Below, piece after piece: positions 1 through 11,477 of a DNA stretch of 64,000 nucleotides; within the stretch, counting starts at the first letter, position 1, and every line of letters starts with the position of its first letter. The position numbers and the translations under genes are program-made. The DNA is from Dipteronia dyeriana (Eukaryota; Streptophyta; Magnoliopsida; Sapindales; Sapindaceae). The notes under the pieces were generated by a model that ran no database searches, had not been told where the DNA came from, and was given only the letters and a program-made list of their open reading frames with translations. Location of the stretch: positions 69,203,192 through 69,267,191 of the forward strand of contig CM065300.1 in assembly GCA_032871835.1 (NCBI GenBank), given 5' to 3'.

Positions 1-1909
1 CTATAGCTTCTCTAACTTTGGACATTCTCTCCCGGCTTCTACACACGGTGTATGGTCCTCCAAAGATAGTGTTGATTGCTCCATTACCTGGATCCCTTCT
101 TGGACTTTTCTGGCTTCTATCTCGCTCATCCATCATGGTATTCTTACCCCTATCATCTCTATTTCTGAGGATCATATCCTTAAGGTGCCCTTATCTAATT
201 AGCTTATCGATATAATCCCTCAGCTGGTAGCACTTAAAAGTTTCATGACCGTTTTCCTGGTAGAACCTGTAGTACATAGTGGTGTCTCTTCTAGTGAAAC
301 TTGATTGATTCGGAGGTCTCTTGTACAGATTCTTATCCTCTATCACATTTAGGATTTGTTTCTGTCCTCTGGCCAGCGGAATGTAGTTGGTATATTGCCT
401 TTTGAATTGCCTAGCACCTTTGTCGTCCTCTTTTCCCCCATCTTTACCTTTTCCTCCGCTACCTTTTTGCTCCCCTTTGCTGCCACTTTTGGTTTACTGT
501 CTTTATTCTTCTGACTGCTTTCGAGCCAACTCCCGTGTATAATTTCTCAGCCATGGGCCAACTGTTCTTCTTCCGCCATGGGCTACCATCCGACATGGTC
601 TACCATGCTGGCGTATGTGGTCGGTCCTCTTTGCCTCAAGCTCAGGGTCAAATAGATATGCTATAAACTGTTGATGAATGCCGATACCAACGCATCATCA
701 TTAGGATCTTAAACTTCTGACACCTCTTATTAGAATCTGGTCAGGTAGTCTTTCAACTTCTTATCCTTTCTTTGTTTCTGTGTCGATAATACCGATATAG
801 ACTTTCTTCACTGGATATTCCTCATGAACTGTCTGGTGAATGCTTGCACCAACTACTTGAAGTTTCTAATAGAACCCATGGGCAACCCTCCAAACCATCT
901 TGACCCTTGATAACCCAACATTTGTGGAAAGATACGACACATGCGGGCGTCATCATAGTCATATTACGGCACTGCATTTTGATACCTCCTCACATGCTCT
1001 TGTGGGTCGGTGTTAGTCTTGAATTGTTCCACATGTGACATTCTTAACTTCTCCGAGAAGCAGACCTATCTTATTTAATCGGTAAACAAGATTCCAGAGT
1101 TCCCGATCAGAGGGTTTCTCAAGTTTTATCTCCGTTCGAGGGCTTCTATCCGTCTAAGAAGAATTTCTCACTCCTCTTTCGGCTCTCCACGTTCATTGAA
1201 TCTCCGACGGGTCGTTAGCCCATATGGATCCATGAGGACCCTCCCGTCAAAAAGGTCACGTATGATCACCGAGGTTGGTTATCTGAACCTTCTAGTGGTC
1301 GTTTCACCGTCACTTGAATACGAGCGATTTTTTTCTTCTGGTAGTCATACTAATACCCGCGTTCGGGGTAAGTTTCTTCGTTGTACTTTTTCACTTGTTC
1401 CCGTGAACTAGATTCCCGATGTTGCCTTGTTCCCCGATCTTTTTAATCACTTCTTCTACGTGAACGCCCCTTCTTTCCGTGATATTTCGCCTCATCCCTT
1501 CTAGATTTTTTGGTGTGCTCCTAGGATGATTGCTATTATCTCGGAATGTATCTTTGGATCCTGGGCCACAATTGGCATGAAAAGTTGGTACGACGAACTT
1601 AGGTTAGCCGTGGTTGATATACTTATTTCTTGCTTGGCAGTATCTTCGATGAATTTTCGTAAGGATTCCTAGATCTATATGAATGCTTCCAGGGAGATGC
1701 CAGCAGCCACACCTGTAGTTGTAATAGTGTCGAGCCTAACGGATGGCGAGGTCCTTGTGGGTGGATCTCCTCCCGTAGCAGCTAGTGACATCCGTAAGGT
1801 TCTGGTCATTGGTATCATGTGTTACGTTGACACTGTGGAGAGATTGACTTCTGTCTCTTCTAGTGTCCATGATGCTTCTTTTAGTCAATTTTCTTTGTCA
1901 CTAATTACG

Positions 1910-1960
<51 letters not shown>

Positions 1961-1970
1961 AGGAGGTTTA
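1..1970 (-). pseudogene. Decayed gag region of gypsy element 0 (Ty3/gypsy, Tat-like)
   Basis: The minus strand holds remnants of a retrotransposon Gag, the capsid protein that packages element RNA in cytoplasmic particles. Around 235-15 it reads a cysteine/histidine-bearing stretch (FYQENGHETFKCYQLRDYID), then, after an in-frame stop, basic sequence and the motif INTIFGGPYT, which in plant gypsy polyproteins lies between Gag and protease. Gypsy copy B has the same order at 56190-56430, so the two belong to one broad lineage although they are clearly diverged. No open frame longer than a few dozen codons survives; stops and frameshifts are spread throughout. The region continues off the left edge, so protease and pol would lie outside the window. 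Part of 1400-1970 is probably untranslated leader. Identity rests on motif and order. Confidence 0.7.
1912..1957. repeat. (AT)n microsatellite
   Basis: An uninterrupted run of about 23 TA units lies between the gag remnant and the primer site of gypsy element 0, within what should be its leader. It probably arose by slippage after insertion. Confidence 0.95.
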
Positions 1971-1989
1971 ACCCCTCATTCTAACGCCA
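1971..1989 (-). other. Primer binding site of gypsy element 0
   Basis: Read on the minus strand the site is TGGCGTTAGAATGAGGGG, two bases from the LTR edge at 1992. It closely resembles the site of gypsy copy B (54640-54657), differing at a few bases. The opening TGGCG is the usual start of a primer site, complementary to a tRNA 3' end. Position and orientation fix the element as minus strand. Confidence 0.75.
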
Positions 1990-1991
1990 GA

Positions 1992-2777
1992 TGTTGATTT
2001 TTGGATCAGTCTCTTGTCACACAATCAGAGCAAAGTAATGGCTAAGCACAAACAAAAGATATTAAGAAAAGTAAATAAGACGCAGAATTTTATTTGGTAA
2101 AACCCCAATGCTGGGAAACATCCACGGTTGCAGATTACAGCAATAAAAATTCTCTATGCAAAAAAAAAGATTACACACTCAATCACTTTGACCTTTTTTC
2201 TAAAAATTACTTTCAACCATTTTCGGATGTCTTTTGGGTCTATTTATACATGCATAGAACCCTAATTCTTGATGTACAAGTAAGGAAAGTTTCTGTCACT
2301 TAATAAAATTCTATCTTCTTAGAGTCGTCCTCTCTTTCTTTCCTGTTTGGGGTTGATTTGTACTTCAATTGTCTTTATATCTCTTTTCTAATCTGGACTC
2401 TAATAACTACAAGGAAGTTTGTTTCCTTATCAGAGTACGCTTCCAAAAGCCTTCTTCAAATCAGACTCATTTTTAGCGTATTTGAGTCGTGGTTCCATTG
2501 AATCTGGGTGCTGTCCACGTGTCACGCATCTGATCGTCTATTTTTCCGATCATTCTTGTTTCCCGATCATTGATTCAACCTGACCCTTGGTCCCAACCAT
2601 ATTGACAATGCGATCGGGTTTTCTAATCCGATCATCTGTGTTTCTAGTCGGGGAGGACTGGTCGAGTTCGATTGGTCCTACTTGCGCTGATTTAATCTGA
2701 CCAAGCCCTAGTGACGTGTTGTTCCCAACCCTAGTCTTTTGCTGACGTGTCATGTTGCCAAGAATTTTCCAATAACA
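1992..2777 (-). mobile_element. 5' LTR of gypsy element 0
   Basis: The LTR runs from TGTTGATT at 1992 to AATAACA at 2777, giving TG...CA ends on both strands, and abuts the primer site. Its inner part resembles the gypsy copy B LTR in reverse complement (the GTGGATGTTTC and TTTTACCA segments near 2095-2130), so it is a distant member of the same family. About 786 bases. The partner LTR lies beyond the left edge, so no target duplication can be checked. The octamer CCGATCAT, or a close variant, recurs several times between 2530 and 2640. Confidence 0.75.
2240..2248 (-). promoter_or_regulatory. Putative TATA box in the gypsy-0 LTR
   Basis: On the minus strand this reads TATAAATAG, the same core as in the LTRs of gypsy copies A and B (30331-30340, 54359-54368) and at a comparable place in the LTR. 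It would drive the element RNA toward lower coordinates. Confidence 0.55.
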
Positions 2778-2780
2778 ACC

Positions 2781-2850
2781 GTAATACCAAATTAATGGTA
2801 ATCCTTTTTTTTATAGAATTAATGATAAATTTAAAAACATATTAATTGTA
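2781..2850 (+). repeat. Direct repeat, copy 1 of 2
   Basis: About 65-70 bases, beginning GTAATACCAAATTAATGG and ending in AAATTTAAAAACAT, match 3614-3680 with scattered mismatches. This copy starts four bases after the gypsy-0 LTR. The second copy is about 830 bases away in the same orientation. It may be a tandem-duplication relic or two pieces of one AT-rich element. Confidence 0.7.
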
Positions 2851-3613
2851 ATATATTAATGATATTATGATAACATAACAATGAATTAAAGTAATAGTTT
2901 TTGATCAATTATTAATGGTACACATTATAAGCACTAATTATTGCATTCAATTTAATAGATTCTTTTACCAAATATATAAAATTCACTCATAGTTTTTTAT
3001 ATAAATATTGTAAAAAATAATATAATTTTTTGTAAGATAGTAAAAAAGAAACTCCAACTATTATTTACATTTCCATAAAATTCTTTATCTTTTTTTATAG
3101 TATCATATATGAGATGGACACTTGAAAAAAAAAACCACTAATAATGAATTCACTAAAAAATAGAATGTTTTTTTAGAAAATAACTGTGAAAAAATAAATC
3201 AATTTTTCACTTGGTTTGATAATATCCTCCATGGATTTTTTTAAAAAACTTTAATACTTCTACAAATATTTCTAGAATGAGAATTATATATATAGTATTT
3301 TTGAGTAAATAGAGGTGTATTTAGAGGTTTCAAAATTTTAATTTATTAAAATGAAATGTCTTAGAAAAATAAATATGAAAAAATGGATTGTAATTAACTA
3401 ATCTCAATAGTTATTTATCTTTATATAATTATAAATATTTATAATTTTTTTCTATTTTAGCATTTTGTTTTCTTTTTCTTTTAGATCATTTAGGATGTAT
3501 TACCTGTGCATTAGATACAATATGATTATTTCTAAAAATAAAAATTTTTGAATTTTAATTTTTCTTATAAATGGCAACAAATAAATATTTTACAAAGAAA
3601 ATTAATATATTAG

Positions 3614-3681
3614 TTGTATTACCAAATCAATGGTAATCTGCTTTTATAGAATTCATGGTAAATTTTAAAAACATTTATTAT
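3614..3681 (+). repeat. Direct repeat, copy 2 of 2
   Basis: Partner of the repeat at 2781. The shared core is ACCAAAT.AATGGTAATC, followed by TTTTATAGAATT and then AAAAACAT. It runs straight into an ATT microsatellite. Confidence 0.7.
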
Positions 3682-3716
3682 TAATATTATTAATATTATT
3701 ATTATTATTATTATTA
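3676..3716. repeat. (ATT)n microsatellite
   Basis: An imperfect ATT/AAT array in the AT-rich spacer. Confidence 0.9.
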
Positions 3717-4730
3717 TATATATTTGCTAAAGAGATAGAGAGCTTAATACAATAAACAATTTTTAATCCTGTATAATAAATTAAACAATCCTTAAGGAAT
3801 CTGTTCATCTAAACTAGAATGATGGAGATAGAAATGGAGAGTCTGTGTTTATTAATGTTATTGGAGACCTATGAGTTTCCTTAACGGATTATTATAGACA
3901 ATAACCAACATTATAATTGACAATGATTTAATTTAAATCAGATTCATCAACTAATTATAGAAAATCTTTTCAACTTGCTTTGATGTTTTATAATTAGTTT
4001 TTTTTTAATCATAATATAATTAGTTATTTATTAATAATATCAATAATTCAATCATTAATGAATTTAACATTTATCGGATAAAAAATGAATTTTTTTCTTT
4101 TTCTTTTATTTATTTATCAAAATGTAAGTAGTATTCTTCATTCATTAATTATTATTAATATTAAAAAATAATAAATTTATCATTTACTGCTGGATTATTG
4201 GATAGGAAAAGGCTTTTTTTGGCCTTTTGAATTTTTTTTATCAGAATATAATTAATATTTTAATTAATTGAGTGGTTCTATTAACACCCCTCTATTGACC
4301 TAATAGTTCGTCATTTTTTTCTTTCTAAAATTGGATTGACCTAAGGGAAAAGTCATCGCAAAAGATCATACGCTGAAAAACCCTAAGCAATACCCGAATA
4401 TATAATTGTACACCATATTTGACATTTGTTCAATAAGATGTTTATATCCCTTACCAAAATTACTTTAAGAGACATTAGTTGCAAAAATTATTATTCTATA
4501 AAGAGAATTTTAATCAAACCCCACATCCACAAACAATATCTTTACTTGAAAAGATTTTAAAAAAAAAAACTTAAAAACCATAAAATTCATATATTTTTTT
4601 ACATACTACTTTTATTAAGTAAAAATTGTGAAACACACAATGCATTTAGAAGCAGTTATCTGTTATTTAAAAGTAAGTTGAAATCATTTCCTATAATTTT
4701 TTCCTTTAAAATACTGGTTGAAGCATTAAA

Positions 4731-4746
4731 GAGAGAGAGAGAGAGC
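4731..4746. repeat. (GA)n microsatellite
   Basis: About eight GA units in otherwise AT-rich sequence. Confidence 0.9.
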
Positions 4747-5216
4747 GGGTGTGTTTTTATAGCATGTTCGAAGTTATATCTAGTTCCTTATATTGATACA
4801 ATGAATTTGAATTAGTTGATTTGATATACTTTCCTGAACCTTTATAAATAAGAGTGGTGTTTACTTTTTTCAAACATTGAAATTTTAATTTTATGTAAAA
4901 AATATACAAAAATATAACAGATTAAAATTGTGAATCAGGATCATGTCAATTTATACGATCCTAATACTAGTATATATATATAATTGATACCTAATACATA
5001 ATTATTTTTATTTTTTTAATTATTGTGACATGGATTAAATATTTATATGGAAATAAAGTATTTTATATTTCATTTCCACTTTTATTAATAATTTTCTAAT
5101 GATTAAATGAACACATTTTAATAAAAAAAAATCATTAAAACATACTTTCTAAAAAAATCATTAAAACATGGGGCTCATAAGAATAATGGGAATCAAAACG
5201 GTACTAACATCTTATA

Positions 5217-5335
5217 GGTTCGAAAAATAAATAGCACTATTTGGAGTGAATATTGTGCAAATAGCATCACATTACTAATTTATGTTTAAATGACACAAAT
5301 TTGGGTGATCAGGTAAAAATACCCCTTCGCAATTC
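5217..5335 (+). repeat. MULE-1 left terminal inverted repeat
   Basis: It begins GGTTCGAAAAATAAATAGCA and aligns over about 110 bases with the left end of MULE-2 at 33678, sharing ATAGCA.CACATTA and ATGTTTAAA.GACAC and ending at a run like AAAATACCC. Long TIRs of 100 bases or more are typical of MULEs. The outer edge is set by that alignment and could be off by a few bases. Confidence 0.7.
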
Positions 5336-5639
5336 AGTTTCTATCATATTGAAACTTTTAGAGACAAACTAGAGAGAGAAAACATCAGCTTAAATTCGAC
5401 GGTGAAGTAACCGGCAGTTGCACTACGCTTCTTTTTTCAATAGTTAAGATGAGCATCTCCGATTGATGGTGGTAAGTAGAGTTAAATTTTATTGTCTTTT
5501 TTTTTTCCTTGGTAAGTTCATGTGCATGTTTGATGTTGGGTGCTATTTAGACTTGTAGATTATGTTTGATTTGTGGATATGTGTATGGTTAGGTTTTTTT
5601 TTTATATATTTAATTAGTGTATAAGGCATTGAAGATCTG

Positions 5640-6300
5640 GTATTTCAAGCCTTTTTGAAACTATGACTGAGCCTTTTGATAGAGTGTCTGAGCCTTTTGA
5701 GTTGTTGTCTGAGCTTTTTGATATGAATATTAGGTTTTTCTAATTTGAGTCTCTAAGTCTTTCGAATAAGAGTCCGAACCTTTTGATAGAGTATTCGAGC
5801 CTTTTTAGTTGTTGTCTGAGCTTTTTGATATGAATATTAGGTTTTTCTAATTTGAGTATACGAGCCTTTTGTTTAAGCATATGAGCCTTTTAAAACAGTG
5901 TCCGAGACGTTTTTGTTTTAGTCCAAGCTTTTTTTACTAATAAAATGGTTTTCAAATTTTAATCTCCGAGCCTTTGTAAATACATTCAAGCCCTTTGAAG
6001 GAGTTCTCGAGCATTTTCATGAGCTTCCCGAGCGTTTTTGTTAATTGTGTATCTTCAAGACTTTGTATAATGTGCCCGAGCTTTTTAATTACCTTGTCAA
6101 GCCTTTTACTTATATGTGCGATGAACTCTCCGAGCCTTTTGATAATTGTGTATCTCTAAGACTTTGTATAAAGTGCTCGAGCATTTTAATAAAATTTTCG
6201 AGGCTTTACTTATATGACCGAGCCTTTTAATGAACTCCTTGAGCCTTTCAGTAATGAACTGACCGAGCCTTTTCGTTAGCTGCCCAAGCTTTTTACTAAT
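5640..6300. repeat. MULE-1 subterminal repeat array (GAGCCTTTT)
   Basis: About 650 bases hold more than twenty degenerate copies of CCGAGCCTTTTGAT spaced roughly 15-40 bases apart. The core GAGC.TTTT is the same as in the arrays of MULE-2 (34066-34575, 43640-44040), though here the units are mostly in one orientation and not palindromic. The array lies between the TIR and the first exon of the Ulp1-like gene. Such subterminal repeats may be transposase binding sites, or a leader of the gene; neither is shown. Confidence 0.75.
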
Positions 6301-6329
6301 TTATATGCATTGTTTCTGTGATAATGCAG

Positions 6330-9300
6330 ATGAGGAATCAGGTTAAGAATTTGCTTAAAACTCCAGATGGAGAATGGTAAGAGGGAAAAATTACACGACA
6401 TGACCATTTTGATGACCTTCGAGATATTGACGGCACACTTAACAGGGTCCCTGAACATTTTGCGGTCGAAGAACGGTGTCGGTACCGAGTCATGTGTCAG
6501 TCATTTCCTTCCGATGCATTGTCAGATGAAGTTTTTGGCTGGCGATGTCCATCGGTTGCTTATGCATGAACTGTATCACGATGGGCCAAAAGATGAGATA
6601 AGATTCATGTTAGGTCATCATTCGGTCCAGTTCTCTAAGGTTGAATTCTGTCTGATCACAAGATTAAAGTTTGGAGTCATACCGAACAAACGAGGGAAGA
6701 TATGATGGAGAATGGCATACACCAACGGTACTTTGGTCGAGATGAGGTCGACTATGAACAACTGATAGTTGTTCTCTGGATTAGTATTTTTGAGTAACAG
6801 TACGATACTGTAAAGTTATTGTAAGGAAAAAATACACGCCCAACTGAAGTGTGAAAAATCAGAAAATTAGGGTTTGCGTATAAATAAAAAAATTTCCCTT
6901 TGACTAACAATAACCTTAGATTAATTGATGTATATAAAAGTGTCGTACCTTTTTCTCGTGATGATTGAACAAGAGCCAAATTGATTCCGCAAGATCTTCC
7001 AATCTAATCATGAACGTGAATCACCTAGGAGTGTGGGCTCCCATTCTTTAAATTGTATACCTGAGGATGGAAACAAACAAAATCTTTTTCTTTGTTAGTT
7101 ACAATTAACCTCTAAGAAGAAAAATTCAAGAACATCCGGTCACTTGTGAATTATCAATCCAATTGATTGAAACTCGCGTGAACCCAATTTGATTTTGTAC
7201 ACTAAACCCTTTTGATGTAATGGATACTAGTGTACTATTGAAAACAAAAACGTTCTCTTTTTCTCTTTGGCCGAATTCTACACCCTATATCTATGAGTTG
7301 ATCGAATTTTGTTTAGAGTAAAAACTAAATTTTTCTCCCTCAAAATTCTCTCTTGCTAGGCCAAATTCTCTTCTTATAAATTGCTTAGCTTGGCCGAAAT
7401 TCCTCTCATAGAAAACCTTAGAGCTTGCCAAAATTTCCAAACATATATATATATATAGGATCATAAGTGCTCTCCTAAGAAGGATTTACTTAGTTGACAA
7501 GAATCCTTTCCTTATGTGGATTTATTTGCTAGTTAAGAATTCTTTTTTAAAAGGAATTCTATCCTCCTCTCATATATACATAGCTGGCCGAAATTTCACT
7601 TAATATAATTAGGAGACTTAATTCTTTTCCTAAAAAGGATTTACTTGGTAGTTAAGAATCCTTTCCTTAGGTAGATTTACTTGGTGTTTAAGAATTCTTT
7701 TCAAAAAGGAATTCTATTCTACACCAAGACTCCTAATCCAACTCAATAGTGTATTTGTAACCATATTAAAGACTTCCTAATTTGATTAGATAAATAATTC
7801 CTTTTAGTTATCTACTTACCAAATAGTCTTTAATATTAATTATACTACCAACAATAGTATAATTTTAGGAGACCATCTTCTACTATGAAAAAGATTTTGA
7901 CTTTTATTTAAATAATTAATTAATCAATAAATTAATTAATTTCTATTTAATTAAATATTAAAATAATATAATATAATTAAGCTATTCTAAATAGCCTTGC
8001 CGCCCATACCATATATATGGGTCAATATATTAATTTCTTATTTTATTAAAACCATTTGACGTTTATAAAAAGTCCACATATGAACTAGATCCATTCTTAC
8101 AAAAAGAAACAAGTCCACATGCCTCAATACAATTCTAGATGGACTCCTAAATTTGTCCTGTAGAATATATCAAGTGATCCATGCAAGTTTGTGTGGATTG
8201 GGGATCTTGGTGGGCTATCTAAATTTAAGCTCTAATAGACACAACCCAATCACAATAAACAAATGAGTCACTTAGGTCCTATCTATTTAATTTTAGTTCA
8301 TTCCACTAAAGAACTAAAATTGAACTCTTAAATAATGATAGAATAAGTTAATGTTACTCATTCATACCCTAGACAACCTTATTGGAGAAAGTGTATCCTC
8401 GTGAAGAATACTAGTAATCGCCAAGAGCTCATAGACCGCCTATAGCTCTCCAAGTTACCATATTTACTCATATGACCACATTTTGAACTTGGATATTTTG
8501 ACTTGTCCAGAAGCCATGTTTCAATAGACACTATTGAAAACTTAACGTTAAGATTTAATATCCAATACCTCAAAGTATCCATATGATGATATTTTACTCG
8601 CATTTGATAAATGGAGCCACGATGTCCATATCTATAAATGAAGTCCTCTATCGATTAACAAATGAATACCACCGAACTATCTAGGATAGAATATGCTATA
8701 TAATCATACTCATTGATAGCTCAAATGATAACACTTGCAATCATAAGTCCATCATTTATCTCAAGATTGAGATAGACTCTCCGATTGTCTTCAAATGAAA
8801 ACTTTTATCCATGACGGTTCTAGATAAAGTATTTCATTGTGATCCAATTCAATGCACACAGTACACTAGATTCTTTTATCCAAAGACACCACACTTTGAT
8901 GATTTTTGACTCATCATAACACATTTGATCCCACTAAAATGCTAGCAAAAGAATCTACAACTTTGAAAAGATAAAAGTGCCCAATCTTTTATCTTAAGTT
9001 GTGAATATTATTTAAGACTAACTAAAGAATTATGTCTATCTCATACATATCTAGATGTATAAACAATTCTTCTTTTCTCATAGTCTTTTGATCTTATGAT
9101 TATTTACTTTTGACAATTATAATAATTAAACTATAAATGCTATAAGATTTGTTAAACTAGAATTCACTATTTTAATATGAAAAGACAGTCAAATACATTA
9201 TTACACTTTTGCTATCGAGCATAATCCCAACAGTTATGCCTATTGTATATGCTGAACTGGATATTGATTAGGTTGGACGAGAGAAAGAAAATTTCAGTAT

Positions 9301-10268
9301 GGCAGACCCGGCTAGTCGTGGACTTGGACGCTTTTGATGCGTTCCCGTGGGGTGCACACGTATATAAGCAGTCCATTTTTGGTTTCAAGCATGCGTTTGA
9401 TGGTCAACATGAGCGGTTTGAGAAATACCAGCAAGCAAAGGGTGTTGACCTATACACCACGAATTTGCACAACATTTACAGTCTACCTCACGCACTGTTA
9501 GCGATAATTTAGAATTTCAATTGATATTTTATCAATAATTGTTTTCATATGACTGATAGAATAAATATATTGAATTCTTATCGTAGTTATTTTTTATATA
9601 TATATATTTGCTTTCGAGGTTATCCCCGAGCTTGGCACCCAATTTGAGACCCGTAAGGAAATCAACCTATCCCCCAATAATCTGAAATGGGAGTTGAGTA
9701 AACGACTGAGGGCTAACAAGCTGGAAAAGATTTTCAGATCGATGGTAACTATTATGTTTACAATTACAATGGTATAACTACGGTTTTAGATGTTTGCAAG
9801 GATTGAACTGGTGTCCACAGCAGTTGAGAGGGGTGAACGGTACTACGAGGGCATAAACAAGGGAGGCAGTCTGTGTAATGCCGATGACAGAGTGCACATT
9901 TCGATATTGGAGACTGAACAACATACGACTATTGGAACCAGTGACACCGAGGGTTTTGAGCCAGAGAATAGCAGAGGGACTCCCGGTAGGCATAGATGGG
10001 TTCGATTTACGATGCCCGGAGATACATCTAGAGGTGACACTGAAGGTCATCGAGAGGCACGTAAAAATATTTGTTTTGCATTGTTTCATTTCAAATGAGT
10101 GAACATTTTAGTACTGACAATTTCAAAAACATTTCAGGACCTCTGGGAATGTAAATTGGTCGCAGTGTTGGATGTCATCCTAAGGAGTGATACGGAACAA
10201 AATCGGTAGCACCGGGAGTTGCTGGATATGATCTGAGGGCTTCAGGGTTTGGGTTCGACGTCCCAGAC
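6330..10268 (+). pseudogene. Ulp1-like gene of MULE-1 (DUF1985 part), broken
   Basis: A probable ATG at 6330 opens the same protein start as in MULE-2 (acidic region with TRHDHFD). The DUF1985 domain follows in two pieces, about 6500-6819 (MKFLAGDVHRLLMHELYHDG, FSKVEFCLIT) and 9238-9512 (YMLNWIL, DAFPWGAHVYK). A solo LTR splits them, inserted between the codons of one exon. A later exon at 9790-10098 begins MFARIELVSTAVERG, matching MULE-2 35636, after an intron-like gap ending in AG. Stops and a frameshift near 6400-6500 break the frame even without the LTR. The C-terminal peptidase part is separated by the TGATA LTR, and only its last codons are seen at 31620-31690. In the family the protein pairs DUF1985 with a Ulp1 (C48) cysteine protease; its role in transposition is unknown. 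Confidence 0.75.
6820..9232. mobile_element. Solo copia-type LTR, TSD GTTAT
   Basis: 2,413 bases from TGTAAGG to CCCAACA, flanked by perfect five-base duplications GTTAT (6815-6819 and 9233-9237). The sequence matches, throughout, the LTRs of copia-1 and copia-2. No internal region or second LTR is present, so it is a solo LTR left by recombination between the two LTRs of a full element. Removing it and one GTTAT restores the reading frame of the DUF1985 exon, which confirms the edges. Open frames inside it, such as 8379-8603, are chance. Confidence 0.9.
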
Positions 10269-11477
10269 TGATACTCGCTCTTTGTCATGTTACCAAATTG
10301 TGGATCAAAAGATATTTATAAAGTTGTTCCTACACAATGTGCTCTAATGTTTGAAAACAAATAAATCGGCTAGCAAGGGTATCATCCATAGAGAGGTGGA
10401 ATTCGTTTAACTATCTCTAGCTAAAATGTTATTGAAAGCAATGTAAATAGAACATCGAAAGGGTGAGAATTGTGTGTGTGATGTGTATGCATAAAGAGGA
10501 TGGTGTGTGAGGTGTAAATTAACTAAACTAAATTAAATTACACTAAGGATAGAAATATAACTGGGTGCTTGCCTTTCTAAATCTAATTACATGGAAATCA
10601 ATTACACTACAAAGCAATTAAAATTAGTCTACTCCTAATGCAAAGCACCATAGATACGAAAATAAATGTGGCTTGGAGAGATGCAAGATAGTGGTTACAA
10701 TGGGCACATAAGTTCGCCAAACACACAATCTAGTTATGTTGATAATAAAAATTCAAGTACCATTCAAGAAGAATCAAGAGGATTCAATGGCTAGTTCTCT
10801 TGATTAAGGATTCCGAAACCAATCATCTATTATTACGAAACATTTGCTGATTGAGGATTACAGAAATCGAATATCATCATTCAACCAAAGGCATCGAATG
10901 AGCAATTGTGTCTAGGTCTAGACCCATTAAACACATGAACAATGCACAAAACAACCGAATAAAGATCCATTCACAATTAATCAATCGGAACACATATGTG
11001 CTCTTTCACTCAAATCAATCCATACATATCGATTCCCTTTTGTCACCAACATACAAACAAGAGTGAGACACTAAGTTACACTATATCATTTGTTTCAATC
11101 TAAAGTCTCACTTATGCAAAGCATATTAATTCCTACTCATTCACCAACATACATGTCAAGAAAAGAGAGATATAGAATAAGCTCAAAGAATAGAGTCAAG
11201 ATCCAAGTAGAATCTAAGTAAATACCATATATAAGCCAAGCGTTGGTTTACAAATATTCCTTATTGAGGATTACACATCAAAGAAATAAAAAATAAAACA
11301 TAGAGAAGAGCTTAAAGATAACCAAGATCTCTATTTCATTTGCTCTATTTTCTCCTTGAAACCCACTTCAAGGATGGATGAAGGAAGTGTAGAGGTGGTG
11401 GTGGTAAGACATCCATGGACTCTTTGAAGCTCCTCTCTCTATCTTTTTTGGTATTGACGATTAAGAGATGGTGTTGG

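Larger units (their letters stand above)
2778..5216. other. AT-rich spacer without recognisable genes
   Basis: About 2.4 kb of very AT-rich DNA with no open frame of note on either strand and no transposase, LTR or RNA gene that I recognise. It holds short microsatellites and one pair of diverged direct repeats, listed separately. It may be old decayed transposon sequence or ancestral intergenic DNA. It is the only sizeable part of the window I cannot assign to an element, and it forms the left flank of MULE-1. Confidence 0.6.

Noticed and set aside
5640..6300. CRISPR-like array of short repeats
   Set aside because: Repeats are degenerate, spacing is irregular and the context is a plant MULE; not CRISPR.
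8379..8603. Repeated minus frame of 74 codons, also at 21806-22030, 46049-46273 and partly 53026-53229
   Set aside because: It recurs because it is inside copies of the same copia LTR; LTRs of this kind do not code, and the facing plus frame (71 codons) is equally conserved.
9778..10102. Minus-strand frames opposite the third Ulp1-like exon of MULE-1
   Set aside because: The plus exon matches MULE-2 35636-35887; the minus frames match nothing.
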